64,000 bases of DNA from Oscillospiraceae bacterium. GTDB lineage: Bacteria > Bacillota > Clostridia > Oscillospirales > Acutalibacteraceae. The notes under the pieces were generated by a model. The model did not search any database. It was given only the letters and a program-made list of their open reading frames with translations, and was not told the origin of the DNA. Every line of letters starts with the position of its first letter. Positions within the stretch are counted from its first letter, which is position 1. Shown here in pieces: positions 37,202 to 46,186 of this stretch. A program made the position numbers and the translations under genes. The DNA lies in NCBI GenBank assembly GCA_015065975.1, contig SVPG01000003.1, forward strand, positions 1-64,000, in the 5' to 3' direction.

Positions 37202-39217
37202 TTAATATTCCTGTATGATTCTTATTGTGTGGGTATAGGTTCTTCCCGTTGTGATCTCCTCGATTGTGAGAAGCGCGCTTGCAGGTGCACCCGTACCGTC
37301 GGGAATGAACTTGAAGCTCATATCCTCCCACTCGCTGTCGCGCACGACAGAACCGGCCGTCGCAGTGATATCGATTATACGGTAATCGTTGAACTCGCAC
37401 GCACATTTCCATTCGACCGTGCAGTGTGCAAGATTCGTCGCGGTATCTGCGACTGCGCTTGTTGTTATGAAGGTCGGCGACGGATTCTTATGAACCACGA
37501 GCTCGCACTGAACGTGCATGGTCTTCCAGCCGTCCGTGCAGACAAGGTCGAACAGTTCAACAAACTCCTCGTCCTTCTGCGGGTCTATCTGAACAAACAG
37601 AGCGGAATCATTCGAGTTGTTTCTGTAGGTCGTTCCGTTCTCGGTCTTGCCAGAAACCGAACCTCCGACACTCCAGTAAAGCTTGTCACCGTCGCTGTCA
37701 ACTGCGGGAAGGGAAAGATCATAGAAGCCCTCTTCACCGCTGTAGCAGTAGACCTCTTTGCGCATCGGCGCCGCATCTATCAGTCCGTTCTTAAGATTGA
37801 ATATCATTGTATATCTCGAGCTGAGCATACCGTCGCTTACATCAAAGGTAAAGGACGCAATCTGAGCGTCTGTCAGGTTATCGTCAAAGCTGACGACATA
37901 GCCGCCGTTGTTCGACAGGACAACGGCACAGCCCTCCTGCGAGATGAGGCTGTATGTAAGCTTTGCCGCATCGCCCTCGTCCACATCGCCGCCTGTAAGC
38001 TTTCCGATGAACTTGCCCTTTGCGGACGGTGTATGCACGACCGTATGAGAAAGAGCGCCGCTGTAATAGGGAGCGCTGTTGACGACGATAATCGGTACCG
38101 TGATCTCAAGCTCGCTGTCGTCGGCTGCGGTCATATGTATGGTGACGCTGTCAACTCCGGTATATCCCTTTGCCGCAGTAAATGCATATCCGCCGTCGGA
38201 CGAGAGATAGAACTTACCTGCCTTCTCGGGTCCTTTGACGAGCTTGTAATCAACGATTCCCAGAGCGTCAAAATGCTTTTCGTAGATGGGAGTATCGACC
38301 TGCGTCACGGTCTGAACCGAATCGCTCATCGAAACGTCGGTTGCAGAGGTCTCGATCTTCTTTACGTATTTATAGCTGTCGCTGTCATGAACGAAAACGA
38401 GGCACTGCGGAAGTATATCCGAACCGCTTACAGCATCGCCCGTGCCGACAAAACGTGTAACCGAAACGCCCTCTGCGTCCGTGAGGACAAGCTTATACTG
38501 TCCTCCGCTTGCAACAAAGCAATCGTAAACACCGTTGCAGTCGTAGGTTTTTATAACCTGTCCCGCTCCGTCGAACACGCTGACGTTTGTTATTCTTTCA
38601 GCGTCCGCACCCGAGACGACATATTTTACGACGCTGTTGCCCTTGTCATTTTCATCGACAGAACAAACGGCATCGGCGAGAAGCTTTGAATCGGCACGCT
38701 CGACCGACACGCCGTACACCGCAGTATCGTTTTCTCCGCCCTGGACGATATCGGTTATCTTACCCGTCCAGACAAGTATTACGCAGACGATTATGCAAAG
38801 CACGATCGCAAGCACGTAAAGCGTACCCTTGACGCCGCTGAAGACGGGTGCATATCTCGGCATTTCCACCTCAGCCTGTGCGACTGCTCTGTTGACGAGA
38901 GAGGTGAGATGACTCTCCGCGGGGAGTCTGTCCTTGCCGAGAGAGAAAAGCTCGTTTCCGAGTCTGACCTTCTCCCTGTTTGGAAGAATATTTTTAAGAG
39001 CCGATTCGACGGCTTCGTCGGGTGAAATTCTGCTCTCGTCGGCCCGAAGCTCGTTTCTCATAGCAAAAGTTCTGCAGAGAGCGCTGACCGTCATCTGGTC
39101 GGCTCTTTTTTCGTCGATTGTTGCAGAATATGCTTTAAGATACAGCTCGGCTATCGTTTCATCGCAGAACTCCCTGAAATTTTCAAGCGTCAGATCGCTG
39201 TGCCATATAAGTCCCAT
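37202..39217 (-). CDS. Membrane protein with cadherin/Ig-like external domains
   Basis: Unknown function. Starting at the ATG of MGLIWHSDLTLENF (GGAGG 5 bases upstream) it has 671 residues. A cytosolic region of about 130 residues precedes one transmembrane helix (about 132-151, TLYVLAIVLCIIVCVILVW). The long external part contains Ig/cadherin-like units, including GGYAFTAAKGYTGVDSVTI and repeated DGDVDEG or VDSDGDKL calcium-type Asp-rich turns. The N-terminal part has no recognised enzyme motif. An upstream ATG twelve codons earlier lacks a ribosome site. The signal to the cell may pass from the outer domains to the cytosolic head, but this is speculative. Confidence 0.72.
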   Translation of the reverse strand: MGLIWHSDLTLENFREFCDETIAELYLKAYSATIDEKRADQMTVSALCRTFAMRNELRADESRISPDEAVESALKNILPNREKVRLGNELFSLGKDRLPAESHLTSLVNRAVAQAEVEMPRYAPVFSGVKGTLYVLAIVLCIIVCVILVWTGKITDIVQGGENDTAVYGVSVERADSKLLADAVCSVDENDKGNSVVKYVVSGADAERITNVSVFDGAGQVIKTYDCNGVYDCFVASGGQYKLVLTDAEGVSVTRFVGTGDAVSGSDILPQCLVFVHDSDSYKYVKKIETSATDVSMSDSVQTVTQVDTPIYEKHFDALGIVDYKLVKGPEKAGKFYLSSDGGYAFTAAKGYTGVDSVTIHMTAADDSELEITVPIIVVNSAPYYSGALSHTVVHTPSAKGKFIGKLTGGDVDEGDAAKLTYSLISQEGCAVVLSNNGGYVVSFDDNLTDAQIASFTFDVSDGMLSSRYTMIFNLKNGLIDAAPMRKEVYCYSGEEGFYDLSLPAVDSDGDKLYWSVGGSVSGKTENGTTYRNNSNDSALFVQIDPQKDEEFVELFDLVCTDGWKTMHVQCELVVHKNPSPTFITTSAVADTATNLAHCTVEWKCACEFNDYRIIDITATAGSVVRDSEWEDMSFKFIPDGTGAPASALLTIEEITTGRTYTHTIRIIQEY

Positions 39218-39283
39218 AGCAGCCTCCATCCCGTCGGGCAGCTGTCCCGACATTTCAAAAGATCAAAGGTTATAGTTAAATAG

Positions 39284-39312
39284 ATTATACACCATAATAA
39301 TTTGCACAGCAA
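39284..39312 (-). promoter_or_regulatory. Promoter of the cadherin-like gene
   Basis: TTGCTG (39307-39312) and TATAAT (39284-39289) are separated by 17 bases on the minus strand. Confidence 0.65.
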
Positions 39313-39350
39313 CATAATTTTTCACGGTTTATTCATTTTTTGTCGGGATA

Positions 39351-39406
39351 TTGTAAAATGAGCATAAGTTTGATATTATAGTATATAATCGTTCAGAATA
39401 TGAACG
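39351..39406 (+). promoter_or_regulatory. Promoter with possible operator before the flavin reductase
   Basis: TTGTAA (39351-39356) and TATTAT (39374-39379) are 17 bases apart. An inverted repeat CGTTCA-5-TGAACG (39390-39406) lies just after the -10, over the expected start of transcription, where a repressor could block it. Confidence 0.6.
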
Positions 39407-39439
39407 TATACCTTTCGAAAGGATATTTCACCGATTTCT

Positions 39440-40090
39440 ATGAAACGTGAGCTTGATTTTGAAAGCGCTGCCCTGGTCTATGAGGAATGGCCGGGACAGT
39501 TTGAGCGCTTTTCTCATTTTGAATTTACCTGCGGTATCCCTCAGCCGATGTTCGTCATCTCAACCCTCAAGGAAAACGGACTGCCCAACGCCTGTCTCCA
39601 TTCTTGGAGCTCCTTTTCGGGTGACGGCGGCGGATTTTTCGCCATAATGTCGGGTCTCGGAAAAAACACCCACACCTACGCAAATATCGTGAGGGACAAG
39701 GTGTTCTGCATAAACTTCCTATCGCCCGAACATATCGCAAAATGCGTCGACTCGATAAAATACAACTCCATGTCTCACGACGAGTTCGAGGCATCGGGAT
39801 TTACCGCCGAGCCTGCACGCACGATCGACTGCGTCCGTATCGCGGAGAGTTTTCTTTGTCTCGAATGCCGCGCGGAATATGACGTTGACCTTTCAAAAAA
39901 GGGTATCAGTGCGACCATCGTCGGACGCGTCGAACACATAGCCATGGAGGACGGATATATGGAGGGTATCGACAAAAAATACAGCCGTGAGGGTTTCATG
40001 TCTCTCATACACTCTCCCGTCGATTACGCTTTCGGCAAAAACACGGACACCTGCGTCGGCTATACTGACGTTATCTCCCGCATAGACTGA
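39440..40090 (+). CDS. Flavin reductase-like FMN-binding protein
   Basis: A 216-residue split-barrel protein of the flavin reductase family (FMN-binding). The segments PMFVISTLKENGLPN, FAIMSGLGKNTHTYANI and VFCINFLSPEHI follow the family pattern. Such proteins reduce or use FMN in oxidoreductase systems; the substrate here is unknown. The ATG lies 16 bases after an AAAGGA, further than usual. It is followed at 36 bases by an esterase gene on the same strand, probably one transcript. Confidence 0.85.
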   Translation: MKRELDFESAALVYEEWPGQFERFSHFEFTCGIPQPMFVISTLKENGLPNACLHSWSSFSGDGGGFFAIMSGLGKNTHTYANIVRDKVFCINFLSPEHIAKCVDSIKYNSMSHDEFEASGFTAEPARTIDCVRIAESFLCLECRAEYDVDLSKKGISATIVGRVEHIAMEDGYMEGIDKKYSREGFMSLIHSPVDYAFGKNTDTCVGYTDVISRID

Positions 40091-40126
40091 TATTAACAGA
40101 TACGGCTGAAAAGGAGGATTCCTACT

Positions 40127-41035
40127 GTGAGACTTTACAGACACAACAGCACCTCATGGGGTCGTTTTTTTACAGGTATTGTCGGTTTGAGCAACATGAC
40201 GGTCGAGGACAGATATCTTTTTGCGAAGAGATACGGTTCCATCTGTGACCTCGCACGCGACAAGAGCGTGCGCACCGACAAGGTGGCTATCGGCTCGCTT
40301 CGCTGCTACTGGTTCACGCCTGCCGGCTCACCCATCGACAGAGCAGTGCTCTATCTCCACGGCGGCGCTTATATCGGCGGCGACGAGACCATCTCCTACA
40401 CCGCTTCCCGGCTTGCATCAGCTCTCGGAATGAGGGTGCTTGCCGTTGATTACCGACTTGCGCCGAAAGACCCCTTCCCCGCAGCTCAGCACGACGCGCT
40501 TGCCGCATATTACTGGCTGCGTTCGCAGGGTGCGCTCGAGGACAACATAACCATCGTCGGCGATTCGGCCGGCGGCGGTCTCGCTCTTTCGCTCGCTATG
40601 CTCCTGCGCGATAACGGCGAACAGCTCCCCTCTTCCCTCGTGCTTTTCTCCCCGTGGACCGACCTGACCTGCAGCGGTCTTTCATACGGTTTTGCGCGCG
40701 ATCCGGCTCTTCGCAGAAACGCTCTGAAGTTCGCCGCAAAAAAATATGCGGGCGGCAGGAAGCTCGACGAGCCTTATATCTCGCCGCTGTTCGGTGACGC
40801 TCAGGGACTTCCGCCGACACTTATATTCGCCGGGACGAGAGAACTTCTGCTCTCGGACAGTGTCGAGCTTGCGAGAAATCTCAACCGCGAAAACGTCAGC
40901 GGTGAGATTCACATTTACAACGGTATGTTCCACGATTTCCCGCTTATCATGTATTTCCTTCCCGAAACACGCAGCACAATGAAAATCGCAAAAAAGTTCA
41001 TCTGCGATCATATGACCGTGCGAAACGAGATGTAA
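40127..41035 (+). CDS. Alpha/beta hydrolase, hormone-sensitive lipase type
   Basis: Predicted esterase of 302 residues. The HSL-family oxyanion motif reads LYLHGGAYIGGD, the nucleophile elbow is VGDSAGGGLAL, and the His lies in NGMFHDFPL; the acid residue is probably the Glu in GTRELLLSDS, where the family usually has Asp. The start is a GTG with a perfect AAGGAGG 9 bases upstream. Substrate unknown, most likely short-chain acyl esters. Confidence 0.88.
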   Translation: MRLYRHNSTSWGRFFTGIVGLSNMTVEDRYLFAKRYGSICDLARDKSVRTDKVAIGSLRCYWFTPAGSPIDRAVLYLHGGAYIGGDETISYTASRLASALGMRVLAVDYRLAPKDPFPAAQHDALAAYYWLRSQGALEDNITIVGDSAGGGLALSLAMLLRDNGEQLPSSLVLFSPWTDLTCSGLSYGFARDPALRRNALKFAAKKYAGGRKLDEPYISPLFGDAQGLPPTLIFAGTRELLLSDSVELARNLNRENVSGEIHIYNGMFHDFPLIMYFLPETRSTMKIAKKFICDHMTVRNEM

Positions 41036-41185
41036 ATTTCGCTTCTTATCGGGAAGAATAATCAACACGCAAATCCCGCTCCGTTTAATATTCAATCAAC
41101 ATATTTGCATTAAAATATCATCATATTCTCTTCACACAAGCGCTTTAGAATATGGTCATAAACAAAACTCAGGAGGAACAGAAAA

Positions 41186-42451
41186 TTGAACAATCAGACA
41201 GGATTCGATCCGAACGGCACACTGCAGATAGAAAACGAGCAGTCGGTAATACCCCTTCCGCCGCCCGAACCGCAGTATATCCCGCAGCCGAGTTATCAGC
41301 CCGCACCGACCGCAAAGAAAAAGAGCGGCAAAGGAAAGAGCTTTTTCAAGACGGTATGTCTCTCGCTCGTTCTCATAATTCTGTGCTCTGCGGCAAGTGC
41401 CGCGGCATCATATGCGGTCGTTGACTACCGTCTCAGCAAGGAATCGGGTTCTCCCTCGACGGGTGCCACCGTTCATCATTACACACCTTCGGTCAGTGTC
41501 ACGGGCGATCCGCTCAACGCTTCCGAAATATACGATCTCGCCTGCGCTCAGGTCGTCGGCATAAGTATCGACGTCACCAGCACAAATATCTTCGGTCAGA
41601 CCGCGACGAGACCTGTATCCGGTTCGGGATTTGTTCTCACACCTGACGGATATATCGTAACCAACTATCACGTTATCGAGTATTCCGTAATCAAGGGATA
41701 TGACATCTCGGTCATGTTCTACGACGGCACCACTTATATCGCCGAAATCATCGGTTACGATACCGAAAACGACATCGCCGTCATAAAGGTCGACGCCAAG
41801 GATCTTTGCGAGGTTGCAATCGGAAGATCGTCCGACATGGTCGTCGGCGAAGCTGTTTACGCTGTTGGCAACCCTCTCGGCGAGCTTGCTTACACCATGA
41901 CGAGCGGTATGGTCAGCGCACTCGACCGCCGTATTTCCACCGACGAGAACACTTCCATAAATATGTTCCAGTTTGACGCCGCTGTCAACGCGGGCAACTC
42001 GGGCGGTCCCGTCTACAACTCAAAGGGCGAGGTCATCGGCGTTGTCACCGCGAAGTATTCGAGCACGGGCGTTGAGGGACTGAGCTTTGCAATCCCCATC
42101 GACGACGTTGTCGCCATCACCGATCAGCTCATAGAGCACGGATATGTCACGGGAAGAGCATTCCTCGGCGTTGTGGTTCAGAATCTCTCCCCCTCTGCAA
42201 TGACCGTTCACAAGTATCCCGAGGGTGTATATGTAAAATCAGTCAACAAGGGTTCCTGCGCCGACAAGGGCGGAATCGAGGCGGGTGATATAATCACTGC
42301 AATCGGCGGACACAAGACAGCAAATATCGACGAGCTTACCATCGTTCTGAGAACCTATTTCTCGGCAGGCGACGACACCGTCGTCACCGTATACCGTGAC
42401 GGAAAAACGCTCGACCTCGATATCACATTCGATGAATATACACCGGAGTAA
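41186..42451 (+). CDS. htrA: HtrA/DegP-like membrane serine protease
   Basis: Envelope quality-control protease of family S1C, 421 residues. A Pro-rich cytosolic stretch leads to one membrane helix (about 54-75), then the trypsin-like domain with the catalytic triad His162 (TNYHVI), Asp196 (TENDIAVI) and Ser272 (NAGNSGGP), and a single C-terminal PDZ domain (about 320-412). The start is a TTG with AGGAGG 9 bases upstream. Length and layout fit Firmicutes HtrA. It ends just before a strong terminator. Confidence 0.95.
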   Translation: MNNQTGFDPNGTLQIENEQSVIPLPPPEPQYIPQPSYQPAPTAKKKSGKGKSFFKTVCLSLVLIILCSAASAAASYAVVDYRLSKESGSPSTGATVHHYTPSVSVTGDPLNASEIYDLACAQVVGISIDVTSTNIFGQTATRPVSGSGFVLTPDGYIVTNYHVIEYSVIKGYDISVMFYDGTTYIAEIIGYDTENDIAVIKVDAKDLCEVAIGRSSDMVVGEAVYAVGNPLGELAYTMTSGMVSALDRRISTDENTSINMFQFDAAVNAGNSGGPVYNSKGEVIGVVTAKYSSTGVEGLSFAIPIDDVVAITDQLIEHGYVTGRAFLGVVVQNLSPSAMTVHKYPEGVYVKSVNKGSCADKGGIEAGDIITAIGGHKTANIDELTIVLRTYFSAGDDTVVTVYRDGKTLDLDITFDEYTPE

Positions 42452-42466
42452 AATATAAACGCATAT

Positions 42467-42498
42467 AAAAAAGCCTTGCCGTACGGCAAGGCTTTTTT
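42467..42498. terminator. Terminator after htrA
   Basis: A 14-bp stem (AAAAAAGCCTTGCC and complement) with a GTAC loop and T-run ends the htrA transcript. Confidence 0.92.
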
Positions 42499-42516
42499 GT
42501 TTAGGCGCATGACTTC

Positions 42517-42609
42517 ATGAAAGAGACTAAACAGCATCCGGGAATTGTAACAATAAAAAAGATTTGTGACGGACTTGAAATTTCGATCATTGATTTTTTC
42601 AACAAATAA
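42517..42609 (+). pseudogene. Remnant of an XRE-type HTH regulator
   Basis: A 30-codon frame (starts MKETKQHPGIVTIK, ends SIIDFFNK) matches the last third of the small XRE/Cro helix-turn-helix family, where a HPGIVTIKKICDGL segment is followed by SIIDFF. The first two thirds of such a protein are missing: an in-frame stop lies four codons upstream, just after the htrA terminator. It has no ribosome site. It looks like the tail of a decayed gene. Confidence 0.6.
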
Positions 42610-42642
42610 TCTCCGCAGTCAATGCTAACTGCGGAGATTATT
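42605..42642. terminator. Bidirectional terminator after the HTH remnant
   Basis: A 15-bp stem (AATAATCTCCGCAGT and complement) followed by an ATTATTTT tail on the plus strand; it also ends the convergent HAD gene. Confidence 0.88.
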
Positions 42643-42653
42643 ATTTTCTGTAT

Positions 42654-43364
42654 TCAGATATTCTTTTCGATATATTCCATCAGCTCGGCAAAACTACCCT
42701 GAGGATATTTTGAAAGGTCGTCGCCCTTCTTGTTTATAAGGCAGTCGGTAAGCAGGAACACGCGAATACCGAGCTGCTCCGCCGCAACGTCCTCAATCGC
42801 ATCGTTTCCGACCATGAGACACTCGCTCGCATCACAGCCGAGCTCACTTATGATATCACGGTAGTATTCGGGATTGGGCTTGCAGTATCTGCTGTTTTCA
42901 TAGGTGGTGTAGAGCTCGAAATCGGACGGCTCGAGACCTGCCCAACGGATACGCTGAGAGGTTGCGATATCGGGGAATATCGGGTTGGTTGCAAGAGCAA
43001 CTCGAAGCCCCAGCTCCTTTATTCGGTCGACCGACTTCTTTGCCTCGGGATTGAAACCGCAGCTCTCCTTCGCCTTGACAAACTGCGTCTTATAAAACTC
43101 GTCAAACAGAGCCTTGTCATCATAGACCCTGTCGCCGAAAATCTGAGCAAATCTGATCCAGAAAGCCTCTTCATTTATTCGGCTGCCGTCATTTTTCACC
43201 ATAGCCGCCGTGCCTATCCATATGCCGTCAACAAGCTGTTTCGGATCATATCCGTGGGGAGCGAGCTTCTGTGCGAGCTGTGAAAAATATGCCCTTTCGA
43301 ACTGATCCTGATCCAGCGGAAGGAGCGTTCCGTCAAGGTCGAACAACACTGTTTTTATGCTCAT
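42654..43364 (-). CDS. HAD superfamily hydrolase
   Basis: Likely phosphatase of 236 residues. Motif I is VLFDLDGTLLP, motif II is near VALATNP, motif III is the Lys in RYCKPNPEYY and motif IV is MVGNDAIEDVAA. The cap is the helical C1 type inserted after motif I. Sugar-phosphate or nucleotide-like substrates are typical, but none can be assigned. The ATG follows GTGAGG at about 7 bases. Confidence 0.9.
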   Translation of the reverse strand: MSIKTVLFDLDGTLLPLDQDQFERAYFSQLAQKLAPHGYDPKQLVDGIWIGTAAMVKNDGSRINEEAFWIRFAQIFGDRVYDDKALFDEFYKTQFVKAKESCGFNPEAKKSVDRIKELGLRVALATNPIFPDIATSQRIRWAGLEPSDFELYTTYENSRYCKPNPEYYRDIISELGCDASECLMVGNDAIEDVAAEQLGIRVFLLTDCLINKKGDDLSKYPQGSFAELMEYIEKNI

Positions 43365-43469
43365 TATAACCTCACAAGCAAAGAATTTGTTGATAAAACA
43401 ACTTCTATCAGAATAAATCTTTTGATACGTAAAGTCAAGCGGTTTTGCAAACTTTTGACGTTTTAGGGA

Positions 43470-44453
43470 TTATTGTATATCTACGGTTATATCGCAGTTT
43501 TCCTTGATTTTGTAAAATTCGTCATATCGTCTCTCCATAGGTATCCACTCATTCACAAAACGCGCGAGCATCGTCTCGCCCGAACGGGCAAGAATACGCT
43601 CCTTCTGAGTTTTCTCATCTATATCGAGATAGACCTTTATATCCGCGTAGCTTCCGAAATGCGGGTGCAGACAGTAGGAGCCTTCGACGACCGTCACATC
43701 GCTTTGTGCAATTTCTCTTTTGCCCGAAAACCCGCCCGATGAACAGTCATAGACATTGTACTCAAAGGGTTTTCCGAGATGGTCGATCACCTCGTATTTC
43801 AGCCGCTCGTAATGGATATTCCCTCCCGCCTGAGCAAGCCGCTCGGGCGTTTTCATATCTTTTGGCAGGAAGAAGTCATCGGCGTGAACAACGCTGCATC
43901 TGAAAAGAGCGCCCAAAGCCTGTGCCGCAGTGGATTTACCCGCCGCTGCGCAGCCGTCTATCGCGATAACCGTCCTCTTCCCCTGTCTCATGCGCTCCTG
44001 AGTCTTTGAGATTATCGGCAGTATCACCTGCACCGCTGTGTCGACAACTCTGTATGACGGGTGATATTCCCGTCTGAACGCATCACTGTGCCCTATCGGC
44101 ACGCAGTCTTTCGACAGCTCATATATCTCATCGCACGAAAAGGGAAGCTGACCGTCACGGCAGGCTTCAATAACCTCGGCTATCTTTTCAAAATAGCTCT
44201 CGGCAGTTCCGTCTCTGCGGGCTGAATATGCACACATCTCAAAGAGCATATCACAGCCGACATCAAGCCCTTTTGCAAGAGCTATCGGCAGGCGCACCCT
44301 TCTGTTTCCGATGGGTATGCATCGGGCACGTATATCGGCATCGGCATCATTATATTCCTTCTCGAGCACAGCGTACGCCTGCCCGTTTTTCATCATATGA
44401 GCGCATCCGAACTCATTCTGATAGACAAGCTTTACCGCATCGCACCCGGTCAT
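43470..44453 (-). CDS. Uridine kinase-like P-loop protein with an N-terminal extension
   Basis: Kinase of the uridine kinase/phosphoribulokinase fold, substrate unproven. The P-loop reads IAIDGCAAAGKSTAAQ (about residue 170), followed by SVVHADDFFLP, the base-sensing region, and DVTVVEGSYCLHPHF. The 160 residues before it are a separate domain with no name I can assign. The ATG used gives 327 residues, but the conserved-looking frame continues 18 codons upstream (ISKIIKNHLSLYEK) with no ATG. A CTG at 44505-44507 with AGGGAG 9 bases ahead is a possible true start. Confidence 0.8.
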   Translation of the reverse strand: MTGCDAVKLVYQNEFGCAHMMKNGQAYAVLEKEYNDADADIRARCIPIGNRRVRLPIALAKGLDVGCDMLFEMCAYSARRDGTAESYFEKIAEVIEACRDGQLPFSCDEIYELSKDCVPIGHSDAFRREYHPSYRVVDTAVQVILPIISKTQERMRQGKRTVIAIDGCAAAGKSTAAQALGALFRCSVVHADDFFLPKDMKTPERLAQAGGNIHYERLKYEVIDHLGKPFEYNVYDCSSGGFSGKREIAQSDVTVVEGSYCLHPHFGSYADIKVYLDIDEKTQKERILARSGETMLARFVNEWIPMERRYDEFYKIKENCDITVDIQ

Positions 44454-44605
44454 TTTCTCATAAAGCGAGAGGTGATTTTTTATTATTTTGGAAATTTCGT
44501 GCTGCAGAGCATATCACTCCCTAACAAAGGTATTGAATCGCCGAAAAAATTGCAATATAATAAAATATATACTAATAATTTTAACAAAGAAAGGCTTGAA
44601 ATATT

Positions 44606-45643
44606 ATGGCACAGATAACTCTCGGAAGCACGGGCATCGTCACAAATCAGATGTCATTCGGCGCACTTCCCATTCAGCGCGCCGACACCGACACGGCTGT
44701 CAGGATTCTCCGCCGCGCCTTTGACGGCGGTATAAATTTTTACGACACCGCAAGAGCCTATTCCGACAGCGAGGAAAAGCTCGGTCTTGCATTTGGCGGC
44801 ATGAGGGACAAAATAATAATCGCAACAAAAACCGCGGCGACCACCCCTGAGGATTTTCGCCGCGATCTCGAAACCTCACTGCGCACCCTTAAAACAGACT
44901 ACATAGATATCTATCAGTTCCATAATCCGTCACGCTGTTTCAGACCGGGCGACGGCACGGGTATGTACGAATGTATGCTCGAGGCAAAGCGTGAGGGAAA
45001 GATTCTTCACATCGGTGTGACAAACCATCTTCTCAACGTTGCTGATGAATGTGTCGATTCGGGACTTTATGAGACGCTGCAGTTCCCTTTCAGCTATCTT
45101 GCCGACGAAAAGGATATTGCTCTTGTAAACAAATGCCGCGATGCGAACATCGGCTTTATCGCGATGAAAGCCCTTGCCGGCGGACTCATCACCAACGCGA
45201 AAGCTGCTGCCGCATATATGGCTCAGTATGACAACGTTCTTCCCATATGGGGAATCCAGCGCGAATGCGAGCTCGATCAGTTCCTCGAATTCGTCTACGA
45301 GCTTCCCTCTATGACCGACGAGATTCGTCAGATAATCGAAGCTGACCGCACAGAGCTGGTCGGCGAATTCTGCCGCGGCTGCGGATACTGTATGCCCTGC
45401 CCGCAGAACATCGTCATAAACCAGTGTGCCCGCATATCGCTCATGCTCCGCCGTGCGCCGTCCGCAGGCTGGCTCAACGAGGAGTCGCAGGCTATGATGA
45501 AGCAGGTCGAAAGCTGTATCGAATGCGGTCAGTGCAGTCAGAGATGCCCCTACGGGCTCGACACGCCCGCACTTCTCAAGCGAAATTATGACGATTACAA
45601 GAGAGTTCTTTCGGGCGAAAGAAGCGTCGAATACAGGATGTGA
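44606..45643 (+). CDS. Aldo/keto reductase with C-terminal ferredoxin-type clusters
   Basis: NAD(P)H-type oxidoreductase of 345 residues. The AKR barrel has INFYDTARAYSDSEEKLG (catalytic Asp and Tyr), IATKTA (catalytic Lys) and YIDIYQFHN (the His). After residue 250 come Cys motifs FCRGCGYCMPCPQ and CIECGQCSQRCPYGLD, which hold two 4Fe-4S clusters in related proteins of anaerobes. The substrate is unknown. AAAGG precedes the ATG by about 13 bases. It is convergent with gtrA, with one base between the two ends. Confidence 0.92.
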   Translation: MAQITLGSTGIVTNQMSFGALPIQRADTDTAVRILRRAFDGGINFYDTARAYSDSEEKLGLAFGGMRDKIIIATKTAATTPEDFRRDLETSLRTLKTDYIDIYQFHNPSRCFRPGDGTGMYECMLEAKREGKILHIGVTNHLLNVADECVDSGLYETLQFPFSYLADEKDIALVNKCRDANIGFIAMKALAGGLITNAKAAAAYMAQYDNVLPIWGIQRECELDQFLEFVYELPSMTDEIRQIIEADRTELVGEFCRGCGYCMPCPQNIVINQCARISLMLRRAPSAGWLNEESQAMMKQVESCIECGQCSQRCPYGLDTPALLKRNYDDYKRVLSGERSVEYRM

Positions 45644-46087
45644 TTACTGTACTTCTTCCTCTTTCTTTTCAGCCGAGTCGGTGCTTTTGCCGAAAACAAC
45701 AAATCGGTCAAAGAGGAATTCGGTCACGAAGTTTATTATCATTGTCATCGCAAGAACGATATATTCGTTCCACATAAAGCCGTATGCAGGCTCGGTCAGT
45801 ACTGCTGTCCACCACGTTGAGAGCGGTGTGAACACAGCATAATATCCCGCGACCTTGAGCATTGCAATCGGCACATTGTTCGCTGCCTTGAAGGTATATT
45901 TTCTGTTGAGTGTAAAGTTCCATACCACGGAAAGTACGAGCGAAATAAGATACGAAACCCAGTAGTTCAGATGACACAGCTCATTGAGCAGTGCAAACGA
46001 AGCCATCTGAATTATTCCCGCACTTGCCGAAAACAGGACAAATTTCAGTGATCTTATAAGCTCCTTTTTGGTTTTGCCGTTTTTCAT
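45644..46087 (-). CDS. GtrA family membrane protein
   Basis: A 147-residue protein with four predicted helices, matching the GtrA family: LKFVLFSASAGIIQMASF in the first helix, NYWVSYLISLVLSVVWNFTLNRKYTF in the second and third (with the family Asn-x-x-x-Asn-Arg motif), and FVTEFLFDRFVVFG near the end. GtrA proteins are thought to move lipid-linked sugars across the membrane. No glycosyltransferase partner is adjacent. Confidence 0.88.
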   Translation of the reverse strand: MKNGKTKKELIRSLKFVLFSASAGIIQMASFALLNELCHLNYWVSYLISLVLSVVWNFTLNRKYTFKAANNVPIAMLKVAGYYAVFTPLSTWWTAVLTEPAYGFMWNEYIVLAMTMIINFVTEFLFDRFVVFGKSTDSAEKKEEEVQ

Positions 46088-46186
46088 TTTTATCTCTCCT
46101 TATGCTCGATTTAAAAATATATTATATTATTTTATCGAAAATAGCAATGAATTTATTTTCAGATATCCGAAAGGAAGTACGTTTTC

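Noticed and set aside
37181-38689. A 502-codon open frame on the plus strand
   Set aside because: Antisense shadow of the cadherin-like gene; starts inside a terminator.
41036-41185. Gap between the esterase and htrA searched for a promoter or small gene
   Set aside because: No convincing -35/-10 pair, hairpin or coding frame was found.
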